A stretch of 64,000 nt of DNA. It comes from Arthrobacter crystallopoietes. Lineage in GTDB: Bacteria; Actinomycetota; Actinomycetes; Actinomycetales; Micrococcaceae. The stretch's first letter is position 1, and every line of letters begins with the position of its first letter. The stretch covers positions 1,860,001 to 1,924,000 of the forward strand of contig NZ_CP018863.1 in assembly GCF_002849715.1 (NCBI RefSeq), in the 5' to 3' direction. Both the position numbers and the translations under genes were made by a program. The notes under the pieces were generated by a model. That model was not told the DNA's origin. It ran no database searches and was given only the letters and a program-made list of their open reading frames with translations. Below, in pieces: positions 25,001 through 33,234 of the stretch.

Positions 25001-25882
25001 CTGGCAGCGGGGCAGGAGGAGAGAACCATCACGACCGGCATCGACCAGGACCAGGCCGGGAATGAAGAACAGGCCGCTGAAGCGCCCATTCTCAAGATCG
25101 GGCATGTCGCAAGCATCCTCGGGGTGCCGACGGCACGCATCCGCTTGTGGGAACACGAGCGGCTCATTAACCCTTTGCGCACAGACAGTGGCCAGCGGCG
25201 ATACTCGCCGCGGGATCTCGAGCGCCTTCAGACGATCCGGGACCTTCTCGACACCAAGGCTATGACCCTCACCGGCGTGCGAGAGGCACTCAGCGAAGAG
25301 GTCGTACCGCCAAGCTCCATGGAACCGTCTCCGGCTCCCGCCGATCCGGTCGGCGCCCGGGCGAAGGCCTTGCGCCTCCAGCAGGGCATGAGCCTTCGGG
25401 ACCTTGCCAAATTGAGTGGAATCAGTCCTTCAGCTCTGGGAGCATTCGAGCGCGGACTGAACAAACCGAACACCGGTCGGATCTCGAAAATCGCCCATGC
25501 GCTCGGAACAACGGTTCCGGAACTTCTCGGCACCGCGCCACCGGAAAGCGGGACAGTCGTCCGGGCCGCGGAACGTCCATCATTACCGCTAAACGACGAG
25601 GGCGTCACCATCGAGTTGCTGTACCGATCTGCGACCGCCCTGCAGCCGCAGTCGATCGTGGTCCAACCCGGATGCGGAATACGTGAAGCGATCACTCACA
25701 CGGGAGAAGATTTCCTAGTGGTCATGACCGGGGAAATCAATCTCGTTCTCGACACGATCGAGGTGCACCACCTTGGACCGGGGGACTCCGCGACATTCCC
25801 GAGCACGCGGCCGCACAGTTTTCACAACCCGGGAACAGTACCTGCCCACCTCATCTGGGTGAACACGCCAGCGACATTCTGA
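25001..25882 (+). CDS. regulator with MerR-type and XRE-type DNA-binding domains plus cupin
   Basis: Three domains are visible, numbered from CTG 25001. A MerR-like winged helix is at about 30-95 (LKIGHVASILGVPTARIRLWEHE, QRRYSPRDLERL). An XRE helix-turn-helix is at about 117-175 (ALRLQQGMSLRDLAKLSGIS). A C-terminal cupin is at about 195-293 (HTGEDFLVVMTGEINL, PHSFHNPG). No ATG in a sensible place is in frame; CTG 25001 has AGGAG seven bases upstream, and ATC 25028 has GGAGGAG. XRE-cupin proteins usually sense small metabolites of amine or ureide pathways. It is placed to control the preceding catabolic genes and itself. Confidence 0.8.
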   Translation: MAAGQEERTITTGIDQDQAGNEEQAAEAPILKIGHVASILGVPTARIRLWEHERLINPLRTDSGQRRYSPRDLERLQTIRDLLDTKAMTLTGVREALSEEVVPPSSMEPSPAPADPVGARAKALRLQQGMSLRDLAKLSGISPSALGAFERGLNKPNTGRISKIAHALGTTVPELLGTAPPESGTVVRAAERPSLPLNDEGVTIELLYRSATALQPQSIVVQPGCGIREAITHTGEDFLVVMTGEINLVLDTIEVHHLGPGDSATFPSTRPHSFHNPGTVPAHLIWVNTPATF

Positions 25883-25931
25883 TTTAGCAATGTCGGCGTG
25901 TACGGTCAGCGCCGGACGAAGGGCGTTAACC

Positions 25932-26027
25932 ATGCCGGACGGTGATGGCCCCGACATCGATGAGGTAACCGTCCGATATGAAACCGGATATGCGGATTCG
26001 CTAGGAATTCCATACCGACGCGAGTAA
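25932..26027 (+). CDS. possible 31-aa small protein or gene remnant
   Basis: ATG 25932 follows GAAGGG at eight bases and the frame encodes 31 residues ending EVTVRYETGYADSLGIPYRRE before TAA. The composition is protein-like, and it may be the surviving end of a larger gene. No family is recognised. Confidence 0.25.
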   Translation: MPDGDGPDIDEVTVRYETGYADSLGIPYRRE

Positions 26028-26342
26028 TTCATCCGGCTCTCCACGTCTCCTGGTGCTTGGTCCTGTGTGCCCTGGAAACCGCGGTTCTTCATCGCTGATA
26101 ACCGTGAATATGTCGAAGGTGCCATGGAGATCAGTGCTGAGGCCAAACCGCTGTCGAAGGCCGGCAAACGGAAGTTCGCGTCCTGTCAGAGTGAACTCTA
26201 AGACCCGAGTCGCAGAACGTCAGAAATTGGGGAAATGGGAGTCTATCCTGACGGGGTTCCGGCCGCTCACCTGACGTCAGGTTGAGGTGTACTTCAAGCT
26301 GCGCTTGAGATCATATTCCTTGCGTATGCCTGGGTCGCATTT

Positions 26343-26365
26343 GGCCCCGCTCACCGGGCCTTTTT
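26343..26365 (+). terminator. weak intrinsic terminator
   Basis: GGCCC (26343-26347) pairs with GGGCC (26356-26360) and is followed by TTTTT. The stem is only five base pairs, and no plus-strand gene ends nearby, so its use is uncertain. Confidence 0.25.
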
Positions 26366-26652
26366 GGAGGGGCTGCGCGAATCGGAGCAGCCGGGGTTTA
26401 CAGGTGTAATTCTCACAAAGCCCTGGCCGAAACAGGCCTGAGACAAAATGCATTGAGACGAGTTGCTGAGATGTGAGAAGGACTGAAAAGACCGGGAAGC
26501 TGATCGCGGCCGTCAGCATCGGTCGCTGTCTTGAAAACCTGTTGTTTTCCAAGACGCTACTCCGCCATGGCGAGCGGCAGGTGATAGAAACAACCGGCCC
26601 TCGAATAGGAGGGTCTATTGGGAGCAGCGGAACCCCCAGAAGTAAGCATCGG

Positions 26653-27606
26653 TCATTCCGTACCGAGGAACGCTTCCGACGTCTTCTTCTCTGCCAGCGC
26701 CGCTGCATATGCGTCGGCGACTTCAACTGCGAACTGTATGATTTGGTCCACCTGTTCGTGACCGACCCAACCAGGCGGGGTGCGACCTGTCCACCTTGTC
26801 CCGGCGGACCCGAAGAGCGACTCGGCCCGCCTGCGGAAGTCGTCAGTCGTAAGTGCCGAGATCGGGATACCAGTATTTTGGCCTGCAAAAGCCCCGTACG
26901 GCACGGCAACCTGCCCATTTGGAAAGAGGGCAAGTACACCGCGCTCCCCACTCTTGGCCGGCCCCCTCGCCGCAAGGCTGACGTATCCCGAGTACCGCCA
27001 TACGAGGTGGCCCAGTGCTCGCCACCGCTTGACGAGCACGCTCATCGCCTCCCTGATCTCAAGGGTCTCGCACAGCGCGAGGAACTCGTCGAGACTCAGC
27101 GACTTCTCGGACCGCTTGGCCTGCTCGACTTGAGCCGTGAAAGAGTTCGGCGAGATAACGGCGCTGAATAGAGGGGCCCAGGGACTCCCCGAAATACGAA
27201 CCGCCTTGGCTTCTACCAGCCACACCGCAATTCCCTGCTCTGCATCGTGCTCGGCAAGTTCGTTTAGGTATTGCGCTACTGCCCGGAACTCATCTCGGTG
27301 CTCCTCCGCCACGACAATAAGACCCCGAGCACCGCGCGCGATAGCGTACGCAAGGCCTCGGGTTAGATGGTCATGGTCGGCACGCCCGTACTGGTTCTCA
27401 ATAACAAACTCGGGGCCGTCGGACGCTTGGGCTACGATGTCGATGCTCCGACCACCAGCCGTCGCAACCTCAGTCTGGCCGACAGCCAGAAGGTTTACGC
27501 CAATTTCGTCGCCAATGGCATCCAACTGCTCCGCCAGCAACGGTGTGAAGTCCGCTGCCTCGCCCTTCCAAGCTTCGCGGAGCGACCCAAATTCGAGCTT
27601 TGCCAT
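26653..27606 (-). CDS. PD-(D/E)XK nuclease-like protein (DUF4268-type)
   Basis: From ATG 27606 the protein starts MAKLEFGSLREAWKGEAADFTPLLAE, the usual N-terminus of this family, and has 317 residues. The nuclease-like core is GRSIDIVAQ followed by FVIENQYGRADHDHLTRGLAYA, giving the Asp and ExQ residues of a PD-(D/E)XK fold. Later come a LNELAEHD segment and SPWAPLFSAVISPN, as in DUF4268-associated proteins. An earlier ATG 27657 overlaps the upstream gene. Members are often orphan and linked to DNA restriction or mobile DNA; no methylase is near. Encoded with a zinc-ribbon protein just upstream. Confidence 0.75.
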   Translation of the reverse strand: MAKLEFGSLREAWKGEAADFTPLLAEQLDAIGDEIGVNLLAVGQTEVATAGGRSIDIVAQASDGPEFVIENQYGRADHDHLTRGLAYAIARGARGLIVVAEEHRDEFRAVAQYLNELAEHDAEQGIAVWLVEAKAVRISGSPWAPLFSAVISPNSFTAQVEQAKRSEKSLSLDEFLALCETLEIREAMSVLVKRWRALGHLVWRYSGYVSLAARGPAKSGERGVLALFPNGQVAVPYGAFAGQNTGIPISALTTDDFRRRAESLFGSAGTRWTGRTPPGWVGHEQVDQIIQFAVEVADAYAAALAEKKTSEAFLGTE

Positions 27607-27625
27607 CACCGGCTTCACTGATACG

Positions 27626-27958
27626 TCACTCGTCTTCACAGTTGGGGCATGCACCATTCAGGGGCCGTTCCATAAAGCACGACTCACAGACAGCACCCCT
27701 TCGGCCAGCTGAATCACGCTCGACGGCGCCGGAGCCGGGGGACATTTCGGCACAGGTCTGGCAAGGGGGGAGAGTGCGCATCTGCTCCTCCGACGCGCGG
27801 TACGGCGCCGCGCCGATCATCGAACCGTCGCTGGCACGATAAAAGTGCGAGCAGTCTTCGTGGTGCCTTCGTCGCGGAGCTGCGCCGGTCGGCTGGCCAT
27901 CAAGGTTAATCGGATCCTTGACCCAAACGAGACCCGGATACTCAATGCTTTCGTTCAC
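27626..27958 (-). CDS. small Cys-rich zinc-ribbon protein
   Basis: The 110-residue protein has seven Cys, including CQTC (66/69), CESC (91/94) and CPNC (104/107), which can build two zinc knuckles. Cys36 and nearby His (HHEDCSHF) may add a third site. The C-terminal CPNCEDE looks like a zinc ribbon. It ends 19 bases before the chosen start of the nuclease-like gene, so the two are probably co-expressed and may work together. Function unknown. Confidence 0.65.
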   Translation of the reverse strand: MNESIEYPGLVWVKDPINLDGQPTGAAPRRRHHEDCSHFYRASDGSMIGAAPYRASEEQMRTLPPCQTCAEMSPGSGAVERDSAGRRGAVCESCFMERPLNGACPNCEDE

Positions 27959-28357
27959 ATCACCACCTTAGTCCCGCGATCTGATACTTTGCCTCTGAGA
28001 TGCCGGGGTTCCGGGGTTAAAGCGCACCGCCGCATTTTGTGACCGGTGAACGAGATGGCCTATCAGATGCAGCACTTGAGCTACCTGTACGGGCTTTTTT
28101 ACGGGCGGGGTAACCGCCCATCGGTAAACCACGGAAACGCGGCAAACTTCTACGCCTTATTTCTTATGGGGAGTGGTGCGTTGGAGGACCGGCTTTCGCA
28201 GCTGTTTCCCTCAGTTACCATTCACGGGAGCAGCGGTAGCTGAAGCCACTGACCACTGTAACGAGGCTGCTTCCGATACGTGGGCCGTGGACGTGGTTCA
28301 CGAGACGAACATCCGATATTGCGACCGGTCTTTCTGCTGTCTCGCGACTGCGCATTA
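27959..28357. other. intergenic stretch
   Basis: No supported gene. A plus-strand frame at 28046-28243 (NEMAYQMQHLSYLYGLFYGR near the start) has protein-like composition but no ribosome site and no recognised family; it may be a remnant. Confidence 0.35.
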
Positions 28358-28927
28358 CGGAAGCCGCCCAGGTCTCGGCCGCGCGGCTGCGCCAGCTTGA
28401 TCTGGATGGAGTGGCACCGGACTGAGGCGTGATGCCGGTCCGCGGTGGAGGATGCCGCTTTATAGTGGTTGGCAGCGCAGGCCTCCTCTTCCGCGCATAG
28501 CGGCGTGGGCACCGGGAGCGAGCATCCGGTCCATCCGGACACAGGGATGGGCATGCCGTCGGCCGCGCAGCTGCACGATGTCGCCACCTGATTCCAGCGC
28601 GAATTCCTTGCCGATCAGCGGAGCCAAGTGGGCGCCCCGCAGGACTACGTTGCGGCGAGCCAAAAGTGGGTCAAACGGCGGGACGTCGAGCTCGGCGGCG
28701 ATGGCCTCGAGAGATTCGACTGCCATCAACGTGACGGCCGCATCCATGTGGGCTGCTTTGCCGAAGAACCTGTCACCGAGGATGCCTTTGCCCGCCACCA
28801 CCTCGACCCGGTCGAGATCTGCGGTGGGGACGCTTGCTGCGCCGTCGTTAGCTCTGCCGAAGTAGGCGTGGCCCGATGATACCAGCAGGTGCAGGATCTC
28901 CACTGGGTACCTGTACGTCGTCGTCAT
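28358..28927 (-). pseudogene. MOSC-domain protein gene cut by an in-frame stop (copy 1)
   Basis: The frame from ATG 28927 encodes a MOSC protein close to the intact copy at 51905-52477 (shared VEILHLLVSSGHAYFGR, VEVVAGKGI-GDRFFGKAAHM and RRNVVLRGAHLAPLIG). It stops at TAA 28460-28462, after 155 residues. Past the stop the same frame continues for 34 codons (ILHRGPASRLSPVPLHPDQ) and still matches the other copy's end (FLNRGPAMLLSPVPLQPEL). So copy 1 lost the last strand of the MOSC fold by a nonsense change. MOSC proteins handle molybdenum-cofactor or sulfur transfer chemistry. The truncated product may or may not fold. Confidence 0.75.
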
Positions 28928-29038
28928 TTCACCGGGCTCTCCCGGACTGCTCCGTGCGCCTGTAGGGCGATCCTATCGGTCGGGAGTGTGTCGTGTGTGC
29001 GGCGGCGTGCTGCGAGCGGATTCGGTAGTTGTAGGCGG

Positions 29039-29926
29039 CTAGGCGACGGGCAGGGTTTCGGGGCTGGTGGTAACCGGAGGGCGGTTTCCGGTGCGGGTGG
29101 CGCCGATGCCGGCGGCGATGACCAGGGCGATCCCGAGGATCGCGAAGGGGCTGGGCACCTGGCCGAGGAAGGCGAGCCCGACGATCATGCCGATGGCCGG
29201 TTCCAGGCACATCAGCGTGCCGAAGGCTGCGGCGGTGAGCCGGCGCAGGGCCAGCAGTTCGAGGCTGAACGGCACTACCGGCAGCAGCAGGGCAAGCCCG
29301 ACGCCGGCCAGCAGCAGGCGCCAGTCGAGGTGGGTGAACGCTTCCGGTCCCACCGTGAACGTTGCGACGAGCGCCGCGACCGGCATGGATACAGCCAGGG
29401 CGCCCAGTCCTTCGGCGGCGTCGCCCGCCCGCTGGGTCAGCAGGATGTAGGCGGCCCAGCAGAGGGCCGCGCCGAGCGCGAAGAGCACGCCCACGCCGTC
29501 GGTCTGGCCATGCCAGGGCTCGGTCAGCGCGACGACGCCTGCGCCGGCTACCAGTGCCCACAGCCGCGACACCCCTCGACCGCGCACCAAGGCCACGCCC
29601 AGCGGGCCGAGGAACTCCAGTGCGACGGCGGTGCCCAGAGGCAGTCGCTCGGCCGCGGCCATGAACAGGATGGTCATGCCGGCCGTGGCGACGCCCAGCA
29701 GGACGCAGGTGCGCAACGCGGCCGGGCTGAAGCGGATCCGCCAAGGCCGCGCGATGGCAACCAGGATCACGGCGGCCCATGCAAGGCGAAGCCACGCGAC
29801 ACCTCCTGCACCGAGTCGATCCACGAGTCCCACGGAAACGGCCAGACCCATTTGCACGCAGCACATGGCGGCGAACGCCATGGCGGTGCCGGAGGTCGTG
29901 CCGGAGATGCGGAGCGCAGTTGTCAT
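29039..29926 (-). CDS. EamA/DMT-family transporter (RhtA-like exporter)
   Basis: The 295-residue protein has ten hydrophobic segments in two EamA repeats (AAMCCVQMGLAVSVGLVDRLG and LGAALCWAAYILLTQRAGD). RhtA-type members export amino acids or similar metabolites. A LysR-type gene is divergently transcribed 75 bases away, a common arrangement in which the regulator controls the exporter. Substrate unknown. Confidence 0.87.
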   Translation of the reverse strand: MTTALRISGTTSGTAMAFAAMCCVQMGLAVSVGLVDRLGAGGVAWLRLAWAAVILVAIARPWRIRFSPAALRTCVLLGVATAGMTILFMAAAERLPLGTAVALEFLGPLGVALVRGRGVSRLWALVAGAGVVALTEPWHGQTDGVGVLFALGAALCWAAYILLTQRAGDAAEGLGALAVSMPVAALVATFTVGPEAFTHLDWRLLLAGVGLALLLPVVPFSLELLALRRLTAAAFGTLMCLEPAIGMIVGLAFLGQVPSPFAILGIALVIAAGIGATRTGNRPPVTTSPETLPVA

Positions 29927-29957
29927 CCCACCAGTAGAACCGGAATCCTCTATTCAC

Positions 29958-30000
29958 GTCCACGTGATGGTCACGTGCATACCGTTCACGAAACGTGGAC
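29958..30000. promoter_or_regulatory. divergent operator region of the EamA/LysR pair
   Basis: GTCCACGT (29958-29965) and ACGTGGAC (29993-30000) form an inverted repeat. Two overlapping CACGTG-type palindromes lie between them (29961-29966 and 29972-29977). This is the whole gap between the divergent genes and is the likely LysR binding site. Confidence 0.5.
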
Positions 30001-30001
30001 A

Positions 30002-30901
30002 ATGAGGAAGGTGGATATTCGACGGCTTCGAACGCTGCTTGAGCTCTCGCGCAGTGGGTCGATGCGCGAAGTGGCCGATCTGCTCGGCACCACCACCTCG
30101 ACGGTCTCGCAACAGATCGCGCTGCTCGCCCGCGAGACTGGTACGGTCCTGCTGGAACCCGAGGGCAGGGGAGTCCGGCTCACGCCGGCTGGGAGGCGCC
30201 TGTCGGAGCACGCGGCCACTATCCTCGCCGCAGTCGAGGCCGCGCGGGCGGACCTTGATCCGGAAGCCGCGCCTTCGGGCACCCTCCGGGTGGCTGGCTT
30301 CGCCACGGCGATCCGCAGAAACATCATGCCCGCCGTCAAAGAGGCTGCGGTCAGTCATCCGGCACTGCGGATCGCCGTGCAGGAACACGAGCCGGCCGAG
30401 GCGCTCGAAATGCTTTTAGCGGATAGGACGGACCTCGCACTGACCTACGACTACAACCTCGCTCCGGAGCTGGAGGATCCTCGGTTGGACAGGCTTCCTC
30501 TCTGGTCAACAGCCTGGGGCCTCGGCGTCCCCATGGACGACCAGCGATCCGTCAAAGGCAGCGCCTCGGAGGTTTTCAAAGCGTTCCGCGACCGGGACTG
30601 GGTCGGTAACTCGCGCAACCGGGCCGACGAGGTTGTGGTGCGGTCCATCGGTGCCCTCGCCGGCTTCGAACCCCGCCTGCGCCACGAAGCCGACAGCCTC
30701 GATCTCGTCGAAGACCTCATCCTCGCAGGTATGGGAGTCGGACTGCTGCCCGCGGACAGGAAGCCGCCATCCGGCGTCGCGGTCATCCCGCTCGCCGAGC
30801 CTGAAGTCCGGCTGCGCGCCTATGCCCACACGAGGAAAGGACGCACCACGTGGCCGCCCTTGCGTTATGTGTTAGCCCGCCTCTCCTCAGAACAGAGTTA
30901 G
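30002..30901 (+). CDS. LysR-family transcriptional regulator
   Basis: The helix-turn-helix is IRRLRTLLELSRSGSMREVADLLGTTTSTVSQQIALL, followed by a LysR substrate domain (LRVAGFATAIRRNIMPAVKEA). I chose ATG 30002 (299 residues); there is no ribosome site, so translation may be leaderless or start at GTG 30011. The open frame extends far upstream, but that part is antisense to the EamA gene. It probably regulates the divergent exporter. A broken paralogue of its last 93 codons lies at 35415-35693. Confidence 0.87.
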   Translation: MRKVDIRRLRTLLELSRSGSMREVADLLGTTTSTVSQQIALLARETGTVLLEPEGRGVRLTPAGRRLSEHAATILAAVEAARADLDPEAAPSGTLRVAGFATAIRRNIMPAVKEAAVSHPALRIAVQEHEPAEALEMLLADRTDLALTYDYNLAPELEDPRLDRLPLWSTAWGLGVPMDDQRSVKGSASEVFKAFRDRDWVGNSRNRADEVVVRSIGALAGFEPRLRHEADSLDLVEDLILAGMGVGLLPADRKPPSGVAVIPLAEPEVRLRAYAHTRKGRTTWPPLRYVLARLSSEQS

Positions 30902-31064
30902 GTCGACATTTGCCACCTGTCGAGACGAACGGGTACTTCTGCGTCGACTCGCCGACACATCGGAAGTCCACCGCAGGTAGTTCCAAGTTGAATCGCTAAG
31001 CTTGCCAGGAATCCTCGGGCATTTAGCCCTGCATGCCCACGGGGCAATGACGAATGGAGTTTTT

Positions 31065-32867
31065 GTGTCGAACGAGCCGATCTTGCTGTTTTTGCATGGC
31101 GTTGGAGACGGCGACCGAGATGATGACTGGAAAGTCGGGCTCACAGACAGCCTGCTCCGCCTTGGTTACCCTAATCTGGACGGGGTGCGAGTTATCGCGC
31201 CCAAGTACGCGCACGCATTAAAGGGTTCGGATGACAACGAGCCAGTGCCAGGCTTGACGATCAAACAGCCACTCCGCGATGCGGCCAAGAAGAACCGCCG
31301 AGACTTCGAGCGTCGCATTGGATCCGTGGAGTTCAGATTGGGACGTCATGATCAAGGCAATGGACGCCTCGGCGGAGATGCCGTCATCAATTTTGCCGTC
31401 GGGCTGCCTCTCTTCATCCAAGCGCGCAACTACATGAAAAATCCTCAAATTCGCGCCCAAGTCCTAAACCGCATCCTTAAGATGCTGCCCGAGTCAGGGA
31501 GGCTTGTGATCGTCGGTCATAGCCTTGGCTCCGTAATCGCTGCCGACCTCGTGCGCCGCTTGCCGGTTGGCCTCGACGTTGCCGGCATGTTGACCATCGG
31601 GAGCCCCCTGGCGAACGGAAACTTCGACGTCGACAAACTCCGGGAGACGCTGAAGGAGCCGCCGGCGAACCTGGCGTGGTGGGTAAATTTTTGGAACATC
31701 CACGACCCTGTGGCCGCCCACCGGGGTGTGTCATCTGTCTTCCCTTGGATGATCGATTTTCGTATCCAGACGAAAGTAAGCCCCCGGGTCCACGACGCGG
31801 CCGAGTATCTAACCAACGAGGCGGTGGCCGCGGCCATCGGTTTTGCACTGTTTGGGTCCAGATCGACGGAGCTCGCGGATATCAATAGGGGCCTCGACAT
31901 CCCCTTGGACGCCCCAGAACACTTCGCTCTTTTGGCGCTGAGGTACGCGTACCTTTTGAAGATGAGTCTGGAAGGAGACCAACTGGATCGTTTCGCTGGC
32001 GCACTTCGACAAGTGCAAGCGGCGGTCGTCGACGACATAAGGAGGAGGAATGCCAGCGAGGGGAGAGCGATGCCGTCAGCGGTTGCACGCCTCGCATTCG
32101 ACCTCTCCGATCCACACGGGACTGTGCCCGAGCCACTTCCGAGCAGCCATATCGCGAAGGACGAGGCCGTCGTCCTGTTAACGATCCTCGCGGCTGAGAA
32201 CGTCATTCGACCCTTCGAGATCTCGATCTCGAAGGACAAGTGGCAGGATGCCATGAAAAATCTCACCGCCGAGATGGGATTGGGAAGCCAGTATGGCGCC
32301 GATGTATTCATCGCAGCCAAACTTGCGCAGGAGACATTGAGCGGTGGCCGCGGAGTGAACTGGATGAAGTGGGGCGCATTAGGTGCCGGAACGGCGGCGA
32401 TTGTCGTGGCGACCGGTGGGCTTGCGCTTGCTGCTGGCGCCGGTCTTGCCGGAGCCGCAGTGATCACCAGCGCACTGGCGAGCTTTGGGCCTGGCGGAAT
32501 GATTGGGGGACTGATAACTGCGGGCACCCTCGTCACTGCGGGTGGCGGCGGCATCGCATTTAGCCTAGCCAGTCCTGGAACGACCGCGGAAACTCTCGAA
32601 GCCGTTGTTGAGCGAAGGCTGGCTGCGGCAATTCTGCGGCAACGGCAACACCTGGAGCCAGATACAGCCCTTTGGAGAACGCTGGCTGAGACCGAGATCG
32701 AGGTGCGGCGCGAACACGAGCGGCTCGATGAGTTTTCTGATGAAGCAGCGCCGGCTCTCAAAGAGCTGAAGCGGAAGATTGATGCCATCGAACGTGCGCT
32801 GAAATATCTGAGAGACAACGGCCTAGAGCCGGGCGTCCCTCTTAGTACTACTGGCGAGACGGATTGA
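31065..32867 (+). CDS. alpha/beta hydrolase with C-terminal glycine-rich membrane segment
   Basis: From GTG 31065 (GGAG six bases upstream) the protein has 600 residues; ATG 31047 is an alternative. The N-terminal half is an alpha/beta hydrolase: LLFLHGVGDGDRDDDW and the nucleophile elbow LVIVGHSLGSVIAADL (Ser153), followed by MLTIGSPLA and a late His in RVHDAAEY. Residues about 430-510 are a long Gly/Ala-rich hydrophobic stretch able to form two or three membrane helices. The end (about 530-600) is a charged coiled-coil-like helix. Such lipase-plus-membrane architectures occur in defence and toxin-like proteins. It appears monocistronic. Function unknown. Confidence 0.75.
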   Translation: MSNEPILLFLHGVGDGDRDDDWKVGLTDSLLRLGYPNLDGVRVIAPKYAHALKGSDDNEPVPGLTIKQPLRDAAKKNRRDFERRIGSVEFRLGRHDQGNGRLGGDAVINFAVGLPLFIQARNYMKNPQIRAQVLNRILKMLPESGRLVIVGHSLGSVIAADLVRRLPVGLDVAGMLTIGSPLANGNFDVDKLRETLKEPPANLAWWVNFWNIHDPVAAHRGVSSVFPWMIDFRIQTKVSPRVHDAAEYLTNEAVAAAIGFALFGSRSTELADINRGLDIPLDAPEHFALLALRYAYLLKMSLEGDQLDRFAGALRQVQAAVVDDIRRRNASEGRAMPSAVARLAFDLSDPHGTVPEPLPSSHIAKDEAVVLLTILAAENVIRPFEISISKDKWQDAMKNLTAEMGLGSQYGADVFIAAKLAQETLSGGRGVNWMKWGALGAGTAAIVVATGGLALAAGAGLAGAAVITSALASFGPGGMIGGLITAGTLVTAGGGGIAFSLASPGTTAETLEAVVERRLAAAILRQRQHLEPDTALWRTLAETEIEVRREHERLDEFSDEAAPALKELKRKIDAIERALKYLRDNGLEPGVPLSTTGETD

Positions 32868-33197
32868 AGTTGCAAGCAGCGGCTGCATCACCGTCAGGAG
32901 TTCCTTCGGCCGATCGGATGAGACAAAATCGCATGCTCAACCTGGCAGCTCTGTCCCGCTACACGATCCGCTTTCCGGACAATGCAAGACGACTCAAAGC
33001 TCACAGCTTGAGGTTGCGACACCGAGCCGCTACAAAGGGCGCCACTAAGAGTTGAAATACACACCTCGCTCGAGTAGATGCAGGTCGCGGCGCAGACACG
33101 CCTCGCTTCCGTCAGACTGTGCCGCCGAATCCAATATCGCTGCCATCTGGGCTTCGAAAAGTCGCTCTGCCGTGCTGTTGTCGTAGGTTGCACACGG

Positions 33198-33231
33198 TTG
33201 GTGACGGAAGCTGGATTGCTTCCGCCACCAA
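33198..33231. terminator. hairpin next to the betA fragment
   Basis: TTGGTGACGGAAGC pairs with GCTTCCGCCACCAA (one mismatch, 6-base loop). Nearly the same hairpin occurs at 35212-35245, each time directly downstream of a betA 3' fragment, so it is the old terminator of that gene. Confidence 0.6.
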
Positions 33232-33234
33232 CGA

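Larger units (their letters stand above)
25883..26652. other. intergenic stretch, mostly without recognisable content
   Basis: About 770 bases. It holds a possible 31-codon frame at 25932-26027 and a weak T-rich hairpin at 26343-26365. The rest shows no gene, no clear promoter and no repeat I could find. Confidence 0.4.

Noticed and set aside
28046..28243. 65-residue plus-strand frame
   Set aside because: Plausible composition, but no ribosome site or recognised family; kept only as a note in the intergenic entry.
28889..30001. N-terminal 371 codons in frame with the LysR gene
   Set aside because: They are antisense to the EamA transporter and show no domain; the LysR helix-turn-helix starts right after 30002.
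31517..32875. 452-residue minus-strand open frame
   Set aside because: Antisense to the alpha/beta hydrolase; Ser/Ala/Arg-rich with no recognisable fold.
33055..33190. Minus-strand YDNSTAERLFEAQ segment, reminiscent of an integrase core
   Set aside because: Only the YDN-xx-AE part resembles a transposase; the following residues do not, and no inverted repeats or target duplication are seen.
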